DNA of 64,000 nucleotides, from positions 682,001-746,000 of the forward strand of contig OY744463.1 in NCBI GenBank assembly GCA_963556145.1. Reading direction: 5' to 3'. The notes under the pieces are model-generated. The model had not been told where the DNA came from, made no database searches, and worked only from the letters and a program-made list of their open reading frames with translations. Position numbers and translations under genes: made by a program. Of this stretch, positions 10,947-21,659 are shown piece after piece; the first letter of the stretch is position 1, and each line of letters starts with the position of its first letter. This DNA is from Hygrocybe punicea. Taxonomy: Eukaryota > Basidiomycota > Agaricomycetes > Agaricales > Hygrophoraceae.

Positions 10947-11963
10947 ATGCTCATCGTATCGCGAGCTGGCTTTCTCGCTCTTCTCCTCCTTTACATTCAT
11001 TCCTGCTCTCTTATTGCTGTATTTGCCGCACCAGTACCCATTACTCAGGGCAAGTCTGTGATCGAGTATGGCAACCCCAACTCAGTCCATCTTAGCCCAC
11101 GATCACGTCACCACGCCGCCTCGCATACCTCCAAGTCCAGCAAAGCCCCTCCCCAATCCGGCCAAACAGCCCCAGTAAGTTTCGAAAGCGCCATTACGCC
11201 AGAAGCCCCTAACCACATTGATCCTCCTCAGCGTAAGAAGAGCGTTGGTACCAAGATAAAAGAAGCATTCCAGGCAAGCCCAATGATCGCATATTTTCCT
11301 TCTGCCGCCGAGATAACTTGACTCGTCCAACAGAAGGCTGGCCACGCAATCAAGAAAGGTCAGCGCACTCTCCCATCGTTTCGTTATATGACCCGATGTC
11401 CTTAATGGTGGCGGTGCAGGCTTCCAAAAATTCGGGCATGCTGTCAAAACTGGTATGTTTCCCCTAACTGCTCTGCTCCGCCTTTTAGCCCTTAATGGTG
11501 GTGTTGTAGGCTTCCAAAAATTCGGGCATGCCGTCAAGACTGGTGTGTTTTCCTGTTGTCCTCCCTCTTTTACTCATACTAGCGTATCCGTCGCAGCGGC
11601 CAAAAAGGTTGGCACATTTCTCAAAAAAACTGGGGCAAAAATCGCGAAGTTCGGTCTCCAGGTCGTCTCGACTGTCGCGTCAGTCGCGGGTAGAGTGATC
11701 GGCTTCATTCCTGGAATCGGGAAGCCAATCGAGAAGGCGATCCAGGGTGTGGGCAAGGTGGCGGGATTCGTGGCAGACAAGATTCATGCAAAGCTTGGCG
11801 CCAAACTTGAGAAGGGAACGAAAATCCTCAAAATGATTGCGAATCCAGTCTGTGCGTATACATACATATCTTTCCCGGCGACGCTTAATGGGCGTTTTGA
11901 CGTCAATTCGTCTTTGCTTGTGCAGCGGGTGCAGCGGGTGCGGTATTGGACGCTATTCTCTAG
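10947..11963 (+). CDS. Small secreted micro-exon repeat protein C
   Basis: This is the third tandem paralogue. The model is join(10947..11174, 11232..11273, 11334..11358, 11420..11452, 11510..11542, 11597..11851, 11926..11963), 654 nt, 217 residues. It shares the MLIVSRAGFLALLL signal peptide, a basic site (QRKKS in place of VRRKS), KIKEAFQ, the GC-AG intron at 11274, two 33-nt phase-1 micro-exons (units GFQKFGHAVKT, 90 bp apart and nearly the same) and the 255-nt domain exon with GFIPGIGKPI. The last exon stops early (SGAAGAVLDAIL, then TAG at 11961), so the KRELF-type tail of A and B is missing. Intron 1 is 57 nt with no in-frame stop, so its retention would keep the frame. It is more diverged than A and B are from each other. 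Confidence 0.72.
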
Positions 11964-12311
11964 CGTGATGACTCGGTGTGTCGGCGTAACGATAATCATC
12001 AGGTGGCCGGGATCGCCGCCACCTTGATTGAGAATGAATTGCAACCTTGTAGTTACTGGGCGTAGTCGTTGTTCCCTTGTAATAATAATCAATACTGAGA
12101 GTCCAACTTGGCAACTTGGCCCGGGGCTATGCCCGAGGGTGATTACAATCGGGTCGTTGACCAATAATATAATAAGGTCCAGTGGTCGCTCGTTACAAAC
12201 TCAGGCCACTGGCAGAGTGTGGCTCAGCGCCAAGATGCCCGCCTAAAAAAAAGGGTCAAACCGACGTTGAATCCCAATACCACACACATTACGCACGACT
12301 CGCGAGCCAGC
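11964..12311. other. Intergenic region downstream of gene C
   Basis: No gene or repeat that I can support. A GGCCCGGGGCTATGCCC-like inverted word occurs near 12117-12133. Confidence 0.4.
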
Positions 12312-13475
12312 ATGGTCAGAAAAGTCGATTCAGCGGAACTACTCCTGGAAATCATATCCTACTTCCCTTCTGTGCTCAAATGCGCATATGGCACTACAGC
12401 AGAGGCTTTGCTCTCGCCTTTGTGCTGTGATCGCCCCGACGTGCTTCGCGCACTTTCGCAGACTTGCCATGCGTTTCGCAAAGTCTTTTTACCGTTGTTG
12501 TGGGAACGGTTTGAGGTTTGCATTGCCCACCGGGATCACGTTTGGTATATACAAGTCTCCGCAACGCTGGAGGCTAGAAGTATTGGGTTATCAACACGAC
12601 AGGATCTTGCTGCATACGTTAGGTAAGTCGAACGTCTCTCGGTGTTCTACTCTGCTTATGTCTGCTGAGGGCTGGTCTCGCACCACGCTAGAATAGCGAA
12701 TGTAGTGTTGAATCGATGTTGTGCCGAGACCCAAGTGTCTCTCTCTGCTGCCAAATTTGCACACTTTGCAAATCATCCATGTGCATTTGCAGATGACCAC
12801 CCCACTGGCGAAGGCTTTCAACGGGTATAAATTTCCTTCCGTGCGCACAGTCACTCTCCCTGCACAAGCACACCATATTCTCCGATGTTGTCCTGAGGTT
12901 CGCACCGACATTTGCACACGGCACAAATCCAGTAGGCCCATCGGCGCTATGCTATACGGATGCCCCAAAGTGGAGCTGTGGAAGTCATGAGAGGATTTCA
13001 CGTTGCCGGTGTATCGCAAATGAAACGTCAGTACTTGATATAACACACACATACACACGCCTCGCGCTGTGTCTCAATTCTCTTTCACACCTCGTTCGGG
13101 GGATCTGTCGCAGGTCTAATCAGAGCTGCGCCAAACCTGCGATGCTTTGAAATCGTGGAACTCGCTCAACCCGGTTGTGGTGGAGATGCTCTCGACTCTC
13201 GAGAAATTATACACCATCGAGATCTTGCATGATCGTGACCCCAGTTATGAGAACATCATTCGGGTTGCGCGCGACGACCTTCTGAAAAGCAGTAGCGGAG
13301 ACAGGAAAACTTTGAGGGTGCTGCATCGAACTTTCCAGAAAGGAATCAATGGTGTCAACGATAGAGTGGAGGAATGTGAGTTCTAGACGCTCAACGCTGA
13401 TGGAACTGATGGAATAATTTGTCACCCCCAGTATTTGTTTCAGCTCCAGCAATACGCAACGAGCCTTCATTATAG
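12312..13475 (+). pseudogene. F-box-like protein, probable pseudogene
   Basis: The first exon (12312-12622, followed by GTAAG) encodes an F-box-like start: LLLEIISYFPSV, then RPDVLRALSQTC and FLPLLWERFEVC, a layout common in large Agaricomycete F-box families. Later blocks fit the LRR-like remainder: LLPNLHTLQIIHVHLQM (12755-12800), FPSVRTVTLPAQAHHILRCCPEV (12834-12900) and a C-terminal block at 13147-13386. Joining them in one frame fails because in-frame stops occur at 12709 and 12988. F-box proteins normally recruit substrates to SCF ubiquitin ligases. The family call is good; the coding status is judged broken. Confidence 0.65.
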
Positions 13476-13860
13476 TCAAAAACAATATGCGGAGTGACTC
13501 AGTGCTTTCCGGTCAGCCGGAACTTGTCCTCCTTGGCAAAAGCTCGTTGAACCGTTGTATTCATCACCGATTGTACCTTCTAAGACCACGGGAGATGAAT
13601 GCGGATTTTGATAATTTTGAAAGTATTTTTGTTGTTATCGTTCATGTTACATATGTGCCATACCTACTGTCAAGTCCCACCACACCTTTAAGAGTGTGTT
13701 TTCACCAAGAACCTTCAGCCTTACTGGCTTCAACCTTCCCTGCCCGTGAAATCATCACCATACCTCCAGTAAGCTCCCAGTCATGTCGCTACCCGACAAC
13801 GCACACAGTGACTTGGATTTTCCTGACATGCCCCAGCACCAGACATCCATACTCACCTAA

Positions 13861-16800
13861 TCAAGGGCCGCAACGTGTTGCGGGCATGATTTCAACAGAT
13901 CATTAATCGCCCAGCTAGATATGCTTGAATCAATCGGGAAACAACATGACTTCGTACTGATACAGGAACCGTATTTTGACTTCAAAGGCCTCATGCAGGC
14001 TAACAGCTATTACACTGTCATCTACCCCCCACATCATCACGATACACATGGCACCACCTCCACCCGATCAGTAATACTTGTCATCAAATTATTGGCATCC
14101 AACGTGTGGGCGCCAATACTCCTACCATCCATGGACATCACAGTGGTACAGCTCACTGGGCGTTTTGGAACCATCCGAATAATCAACATATACAACAACT
14201 GTGACAACGACAGTGCACTAAGGGAACTCGATCAGTATCTCAGCAGCGAAGCGGCGAACAATGCGGCACCCAGGCCAATACGATATATATGGGCAGGTGA
14301 CTTCAATAGGCACCACCCGCTATGGGACGAAGAGAGAAACGTTCATCTGTTCACTAACGCGAACCTAGAGGCAGCAGCAACATTACTGGAACTCGTGGGT
14401 CAGCACAACATGAAGATGGCACTGCCGGAAGGGATCCCCACATTGCAGGCCCTGGCGACTAACAACCTGACAAGGGTTGATAATGTGTTCTGCACCGACA
14501 CGTTACTAGACCACTTTATATCCTGTGATACGCGCCCAGAAGAAAGGCCAGCGAAAACGGATCATTTCCCTATAACATACACGCTCGACATTACTGTGCA
14601 GCGCAGTAAATTCAAGCCGCGGCCGAATTACCGAGAAGCAAGTTGGAAGAAATTTCGTGAAACACTCGAGGAAGGGTTAAGAGGTCTAGGCAAACCTGGA
14701 GAGCTGGTGGAGGTAGAGGACTTACACAAGGCAATACAGGAACTGGACGAAGCATTACGAAAGGCGATAACGGAGGCCGTGCCAATGACGAAACCATCCC
14801 CCTACAGCAAAAGGTGGTGGAGCAATGAGCTGTCAGTCATGCACACGAAGGTAAGGAACCTAGGACGAAAGTCATACCACTATCGTGCGGACCGTATACA
14901 CCCTGTGCATGAGGAATATTGGAAGACAAGAAATGACTACTCCGAACAAATACGACGTACGAAAACGGAACATTGGGTCAAGTGGCTGGAGGAGATTGGT
15001 GGATCTGGTATGTGGACAGCGAGTTGTCTAGTGACGGGGGCAGCCTCGGACGGAGGACGAGCAAGAATACCGACACTGCGTGAGACAAATATAACGACAG
15101 GAGTGACGAGGGAAGCAGTAAGCAACGAGGAGAAAGGAAAATGGTTCTACGAAACTTTTTTCCCACCGAAGCCACTGACGTCGTCAGTGCCAGAACAACC
15201 AGTATACCCACAACCAGCGTGGAGGTTTGAGCCCATCACTGACAAACAGATACACCGCGCAATCCAGAAAATGAAACCATACAAGGCAACGAAGACAGGC
15301 ACGATCCCGAACGTTGTTTTCATACAGGCTCGGGAGCTCCTTGTGCCATACTTAGGGCCTATTTTCAGGGCTACATTCACACTCAAAACATACCCGGAAA
15401 AATGGGCAGAGACAGAAACGCCAGTACTGAAGAAACCGGGGAAACCAAACTACGCAATACCAGGAGCATGGAGGCCGGTCGTACTATCGAATGGGTATGC
15501 CAGGTTGCTAAACGCATGCATGATGGAGGATGTAGTATGCATGTGCGAGAAGAGAGGGCTGATCCCACCATACCATTTCGGAGGGAGACCTGGACGCAGT
15601 GCAATGGATGCCCTACTGCACCTCATCAAGATAGTCAAAGATGCGTGGTGAAGGGGTAAAGTTGTATCAGTACTGTCACTGGACATAAAGGGTGCGTTTC
15701 CCAGTACAGCAGTGAACCGGCTGTTACACAATATGAGAGAGAGGGGTATACCAGTGGAAATAGTCGAGTGGATGGAACGACGACTGGAGAAGTGGCGCAC
15801 GATACTGACGTTTGATGATTTTACTTCAGAAACATTCGACATCAACAACGGCTTGGATCAAGGAGATCCATTCTCACAAATATGTTACATATTATACAAC
15901 ACCGGTCAACTCGATACACTAAGATGGAAAGACGGGGAGTCCGGCATCTTATATATTGACGACTCTAATGTGATAGCAGTGGGTGCAAACTTCGACGAGA
16001 CACACGCGACGCTGAAGGATGTGATGGAGAGAGATGGGGGAGTACTGCAGTGGGCAAGAGAGCACAATTGCGAGTTCGGGCTGGAGAAATTCCAACTACT
16101 AGACCTGTCCAGGCGCAAACATATTGACCCAGCCAATCCCAGGAGACGTATCCCTATCAAGAGACATCCGATAGTGCTGGGTGACATCGTAATCCAGTAA
16201 AAGGTCAGCATATGACTACTGGGTGTCCTCATCGACCGTGAGCTCCCCTGGCACAAGCAGGAGGCAGCGGCAATTAAAAAGGGACAGGACTGGGTGCTAC
16301 AATTTGCCAGACTGTTGAAGGCCGCAGGAGGCATAGCAGCTAAGTACATGAGACAACTCTATCTAGCCGTCGCTGTGCCCCGAATGCTATATGCTGCTGA
16401 AGTTTTTCTCACATCGCGTAGAAGAAAATCAGATGGAACAGGGAGCCGGGGAGACAGAGGAAGGGCAATCATTAGAAGACTGGCATCCATTCAGCGCAAA
16501 GCGGCCATTATGATTACAGGAGGACTATCAACAACAGTGACTGACGTCCTGGACATGCACGCCAACCTGCTTCCAATGCACCTATTAGTGGAGAAAGTGC
16601 GACAACGCACAGTGGCGAGGATCGCTACACTACCCCCGGCGCACCCACTAAGTAAAGCCGTCAAGAACGCACGGGTGCGTCACGTCAAAAGACATCCAAC
16701 CCCATTACATGACCTCGTGTGGTCTTACAACATAGAACCAGCGAAGATGGAGACAATACAGAACGTATGACAAGGGCCCAAATGGGTCTCTACGGCAGAA

Positions 16801-17802
16801 ATACAAATTAGTGAAACGAAGGAGAAGGCTTTGGAAGGCGAGAGAGCAGATGATGCAGACATTAAAGTATACACCGATGGGGCTGGAATCAGAGGAATGA
16901 TAGGCGCAGCAGCAGTTCTAAGGAGAAGGGGGCAAAGGGGCTGGAAGAGTAAGGCAATTAGACTGGGGTCGGAAAAGTACCATGGTGTATATGAAGGAGA
17001 GGGAGTGGGCATGATCTTAGGGCTGGAGCTAATAAGGGAGGAGTGCAATGTCACAACCGTCTCAATGTACACCGACAACCAGGCAGCAATCCGGGCGTCA
17101 ACCCTTATAAAACCGGCGCCATCACACTACATCTTCAACATCTTTCACAAAAGACTGGAAATGACAAGACGGAGACATGACGACCTGAATTTAGTATTGC
17201 GATGGATGCCGGGACACGAGGGGGTGGAAGCCAACGAGAGGGCAGATACGAAGGCTAAAAATGCGGCGAGCGGCAGAGTCTCTTCAAATGAGCGACTACC
17301 AGCAGACCTGAGCAAGAAACTACCCTTTAGCAAAACGGCAGTATGACATACTTTCCTTGCTGGGCTCCGTGAGCGAGCAATGGAATATTGGCATGACTCC
17401 GCCCACTTCGCATGAGTAAACGACATCGACCCAACCTTCTCACCATCGACATATCCATGCATGATGGCATCACTACCAAAGAAACACGCGGCCATCCTCA
17501 TGCAACTGTGGATGGGACATATCGGACTAAACCACCACCTGCACAGAATCCAGCGTGCAGACTCCCCAGTATGCCCGTGTTGCCAGAGAAGCCATGAAAC
17601 CATCGAGCATTGTCTCGTCCGATGCCCAGCCCACGAACATGCGCGTGACAGGATGAGGCGCGTAATGGGACGCGACGCCGGGTACATCAAGAAACTTCTG
17701 TCAGCGCTGAAATATCTCCCGGCCTTGTTTCGCTTCGTCAATGACACAGGGAGACTAAAGGAGACGTTCGGCAGCATACCAGAATTGCAGTCCAACCAAT
17801 AG
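13861..17802 (+). pseudogene. LINE polyprotein: APE endonuclease, RT, RNase H (stops)
   Basis: The N-terminal domain is an APE-type endonuclease: IQEPYFDF at about 13960, AGDFNRHH near 14293 and TDHFPI near 14560. The RT follows, with the catalytic box YIDDSN near 15950. RNase H motifs follow: YTDGAG near 16870, YTDNQAA near 17070 and MPGHEGVEANERAD near 17205. A C-terminal zinc-like CPCCQRSHETIEHC lies near 17570. The first ATG of the long open part is 13921, but frame and homology continue upstream (SLIAQLDML). The whole protein stays in one frame with stops at 15649, 16198, 16213, 16768, 17344 and 17413. All six fit a C-to-T change (CGA to TGA five times, CAA to TAA once). RNase H suggests a Tad1/I-like clade; the clade is not certain. 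It is inactive as written. Confidence 0.85.
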
Positions 17803-18087
17803 CCATGCCTACCCATCCTGACACGTCCTGCTCAGAGCCAAGCATAGCCTTTTGGTGCCCACGTCAGCCCTGTTGTTACCTTGCCCTTCCATTATCTTTC
17901 TCCGCGCTCCGCTCTATGCTCTCCGCTCTCCCCTCATACCATCCTATTCCCACTTGTTCACTTTCACACGTTTAACTCATTCTTGTTCTGATTTGTTTTA
18001 TTCCACCTTACTCTATTGCGCTTTCTCACTTTCACTTTTCATTTTTCATGACATTATCACTAATGATACTCTACATACCCATAACTA
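17803..18087 (+). other. LINE 3' UTR, first part
   Basis: This is a pyrimidine-rich stretch after the LINE stop codon without a credible frame. It continues at 21316 beyond the inserted TIR element. Confidence 0.55.
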
Positions 18088-20363
18088 TGGAAACCGGGAC
18101 TGACCTGCTCAAAAACCGTGACACAATGTGTGATAGCCGAAGGTGATAGTGTATGGACCCCGTGTACTTTTTCTTTATCAATGTACATAATGTCTATTAC
18201 TACATTCACAAGTCTCTTTTTGTAGTTGCAAGGTCATGATTCTAATATACATGGTGAAATTCTCAAGAGCATTGTGAATAGTTTAACTGCATTGGCACAT
18301 AAGTTTATGGATGTGCTACTTTTCAGTAATTGGGATATGATGAAAGAATGGGGAAAGGGCCAGAAGGCACAGGAATGGCTAAGAAAGGGTTGTAAGGGGC
18401 AGGAAAGGTTATGGGAGGGTGTAAGAGGGAGTCAGGGAGGTTAAGAAGAACTTGGTTAGGGTGTGAAAGGTGCAGGAGAGTGTGAGAGGACTTGGGGAGG
18501 TTTAGAGGGCTCAGGGGTGGACAGGGAGGACCTGCAGGAGGCCAGAGTGTAGGGAAGAGCAGGAGGTGGGCTCAGGTGAGTTTGGATGGGTGACTGGAGT
18601 GGTGCAGGATGTTTGTCAGCAAATACTATTATGCACACATTACTCTATCCCTCCACTGTTTGCCTTACACATCCACATCACATGATGTGATGATCATGAG
18701 GAGAGTATTGTCAAGAGTGAGGAGAACCACTTGAAGAGGACAACAAGTCACATCACAGTGTGTTCCACATTTGACAATTTGACAGTCTGGATTTCATTGT
18801 CCTATGCCACTTTCTCACCAATTTCAACCTCCACTACTTGTACATTATGCTCTCCAACACCTCCTGCACTTCTTCCCTAGAATGTATGCCTTGCTCATAC
18901 ACTTTACAGCTATACTTTCCCCACCTCTCAAATCAGCTGTTATTCACAATGGACCTGACCATTCATTATTCATGAGAAGTATTATGAAAGTGCAAGCTGC
19001 AAGTTTACCTTTCACACCTGTTTTTGCAGCCTCAGTAACTAATGAGCTCCCCACAAATTGTTTGCAACTCCACTACCCTGCCCTTCCCTTCTCTATGCCT
19101 TGTGTCCTCACACACACCCTTCCCATGCACTCCCATACCCCATGCACCCTCCCCCACAAGGACTATCATGGGTATGCTGACACCTGAATGACCTGCAGGT
19201 CAGTGAGGGGTTGGGTGCAATGGGTGTACCCTTGCATAGGTATGGGGTGGTGTGTGGGTCACCTGCAGGTTGCCAACACATTGGTGTCTCCCCACCCTTT
19301 CTAGCATTTATCATGATGTAGAGGCTCTGGACTGTCTGGAATCATATCCTCTTCATGTCCCACATTGTTCCCATCCACTTCCACTCCAATATCATTGATT
19401 CCACTCCTTTCCACCGATTCCACTCTGGATTCCACCTCTGAAATTGTTCCTACCCATGATGTGATGTTCCTAATGACTCAGAATCAGTATATATACTTGT
19501 ACATCACATATCTTCATTTCCCATCTCTCAGTACATAGGTCTCTTCTCCTATCTACCTCCCCACTTCACCGCTATCAGTTACTTCCTTTGCTTATAGTAT
19601 ACAGCACAAGATTCTCTCCAGTAGTATAAAAGTTGTGCTTTTACACTACAAAATATAGCTTATTACCACACTTCAGATCTACCATTTAGTACCCTCATTG
19701 TATCTCCCATATTCCTCTTCATCTTCCCCCTACACTTCCCCTCTGTTCCAGAACCCCCAGATCTTGGTTGGATTAATTACGACAACCTATACAAGACCTA
19801 AGACTCCTCAGATCACTTTCTAGCTGGTCACCCTTACTGTAGATTCCTATCCAGGTCTACACTGACACTTGCCATCACAACAACTTGGTAATTACATAAT
19901 GGGTTCCACAGGTGCAGGTCAGGGTCACCAACTGGCCACCCACTGCCACACCACACCTTTATGATGATGGTAACAGGTCACAACCACCATCAAGAAAGCA
20001 GTGCAAACCAAACCAAACAGGCATTGAGGGTGATGACTGCAACTGCCATGACCACAACCAAACCACAACCACAACCACAATGACTGCAATGGTGACCACA
20101 CCAACAACAGTTACAGTACAATGGCAAAAAGGGTTGGAGGTGTGGTGTGCCTGCACTCCAACCCAGGTACATTTTATTTTTCTTCAACATAGATCTCTCA
20201 CCTCCCCCCCAGATACCGCTCAAGATTACCTCATGAATACAGAACACATCAAATGTGCTTTCAAGGTGATGGCAATGAGGGTAACAAAGAGGCACCAGAA
20301 CTGCAGCACCAGTGCTTCCCTGCGCCATCCAACCCCCTGAACATCTCACAACCCCTCTGTCCT

Positions 20364-20642
20364 TAGTGTATTGCATGGGTAACCCCCAGGTATTTTTAGC
20401 TGTACCCATACCTGCACCCGTTGGTACAATACCTGCAGGTTCACCTGTTATTTTAAGCCCTGGATATGCTTGAAATACAAGAATAAAGTATTTTAAACAT
20501 ATCTAGCTCAATACTTGACCATTGTGGATGATCCAGGGCTTCAAAAAGAGCTGGTGAGTCCAAGAATCTGTGCCTGTGTCTGTACCTGAGGCTATACCTG
20601 TGGCAAAACCTGCAGGTTTACCCATACCCATGCAATACACTA
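20364..20642. mobile_element. 279-bp TIR MITE (TAGTGTATTGCATGGGTA ends)
   Basis: The left end TAGTGTATTGCATGGGTA is matched by TACCCATGCAATACACTA at the right. Internal words CCTGCAGGT and CCCATACC are also arranged inversely. Flanking octamers TCTGTCCT and CCTGGCCT match at 6 of 8 positions, an eroded hAT-type duplication. It is nested in the 3.2-kb TIR element. Confidence 0.75.
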
Positions 20643-20856
20643 CCTGGCCTCTCACACCCCCTTGCATGGCCCCCCCCTGAGCTCACCTGAGCCTGCCCCT
20701 GCCCTTCCCTGCACTTTGGCCCTCCCTGGCCCCTCTAAACCTCCCTGACTCCCTCTTGCACCCTCCATAACCTTTCCTGCCCCTTCCAACCCTTTCTTAG
20801 CCATTCCTGTGCCTTCTGGCCCTTTCCTCATTCTTTTATCATATCCTAATTACTTA

Positions 20857-21077
20857 CACTGCAAACATCAAGGGATTTGTAAATTTGACATATGCTAAAA
20901 TAATCTATAAACGTATTAATAATTTGTAAGATACTCAACAAATTCATAAAATATTGAACCCTTTATTTTTATAAATGGCAATCATTGCTTTATTTGGAAT
21001 GAATTTTTGGAGTTTGCCAACTTTCTTAACAATTATTGGATTATGTCAAATTTACAAATCCCTTCATATTTGCAGTG
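20857..21077. mobile_element. 221-bp MITE with TTA duplication inside the right arm
   Basis: The termini are CACTGCAAACATCAAGGG and its inverse, with about 35 bp of near-identity. TTA flanks both sides (20854-20856 and 21078-21080). The left arm of the host element (near 18325-18345) shows the uninterrupted sequence, so the insertion is demonstrated by an internal empty site. TTA or TA fits PIF/Harbinger or Tc1/mariner. Confidence 0.88.
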
Positions 21078-21323
21078 TTAAAAGTAGCACATATAAACTT
21101 ATGTGCCAATGTAGTTAAACTACTCACAATGCTTTTGAGAATTTCACCATGTATATTAGAATCATGACCTTGCAACTACAAAAAGAGACTTGTGAATGTA
21201 GTAATAGACATTATGTACATTGATAAAGAAAAAGTACACGGGGTCCATACACTATCACCTTCGGCTATCACACATTGTGTCACGGTTTTTGAGCAGGTCA
21301 GTCTCGGTTTCCATACATAACCC

Positions 21324-21412
21324 TAGACCGGTAACCGTTGCTCTTATGTGAGAGGCAAAACCTCGACTGTCGAGGTTTTGCCTCTCACATAAGAAGGTCG
21401 GTCACCAGTCTA
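21324..21412. mobile_element. 89-bp near-perfect foldback MITE, 9-bp duplication
   Basis: This is an almost complete palindrome: 43-nt arms beginning TAGACC, with the inner words ATGTGAGAGGCAAAACCTCGA and their inverse around a 2-3 nt centre. ACATAACCC occurs on both sides (21315-21323 and 21413-21421). A 9-bp duplication is typical of Mutator-like elements. It sits in the LINE 3' UTR just after the TIR element. Confidence 0.88.
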
Positions 21413-21574
21413 ACATAACCCCTAGGTTACCCTTATTTCGTGGACTCTTTTCCACCCTTGGGCCAGCACCACTGGCCCTCCCTGTTGCTCCTGCACACTT
21501 TATCAGTGACCTTCAGTAGTTTACAAGCATGTATTCTCTAGCATATGGTCCGCCACAAAGGAGAATAAACAAGG

Positions 21575-21605
21575 AAAGAAAAAAAGAAAAAAAAAAGAAA
21601 AAAAA
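21575..21605 (+). other. A-rich tail of the LINE
   Basis: The run of A interrupted by single G bases, on the same strand as the LINE reading frame, marks its 3' end. Confidence 0.75.
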
Positions 21606-21659
21606 CGCATGTTGATCCAGCACGATGACCAGGAATCAAATTGTTTCGTGCAGTTTCAC

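Larger units (their letters stand above)
18088..21313. mobile_element. 3.2-kb TIR element with TA target duplication, no transposase seen
   Basis: The ends are inverted copies: TGGAAACCGGGACTGACC at 18088 and its complement ending 21313. The arms continue as near-perfect inverted repeats to about 18310 and 21115, and further inverted homology links 18345-18445 with 20720-20840. Both ends abut TA, as in Tc1/mariner-like elements. The interior has only low-complexity frames (for example CA-rich 19990-20130) and two nested MITEs. A non-autonomous element or solo long-TIR derivative is the best reading; the superfamily is tentative. Confidence 0.75.
13783..21605 (+). mobile_element. LINE retrotransposon with poly(A) tail, interrupted in its 3' UTR
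   Basis: A single long frame (13861-17802) encodes endonuclease, reverse transcriptase and RNase H. The 3' UTR runs from 17803, is split at a TA by the TIR element 18088-21313, carries a second small insertion at 21324-21412, and ends in an A-rich tail at 21575-21605 on the same strand. The tail ends about 55 bp before the 3' end of the convergent kinase gene. The 5' boundary is uncertain: a short frame MSLPDNAHSD begins at 13783. I could not find the target-site duplication of the LINE itself. Confidence 0.75.

Noticed and set aside
13487..13906. LINE ORF1
   Set aside because: The 139-residue frame has no coiled coil or zinc knuckle and is out of frame with the MSLPDNAHSD segment; kept as unassigned.
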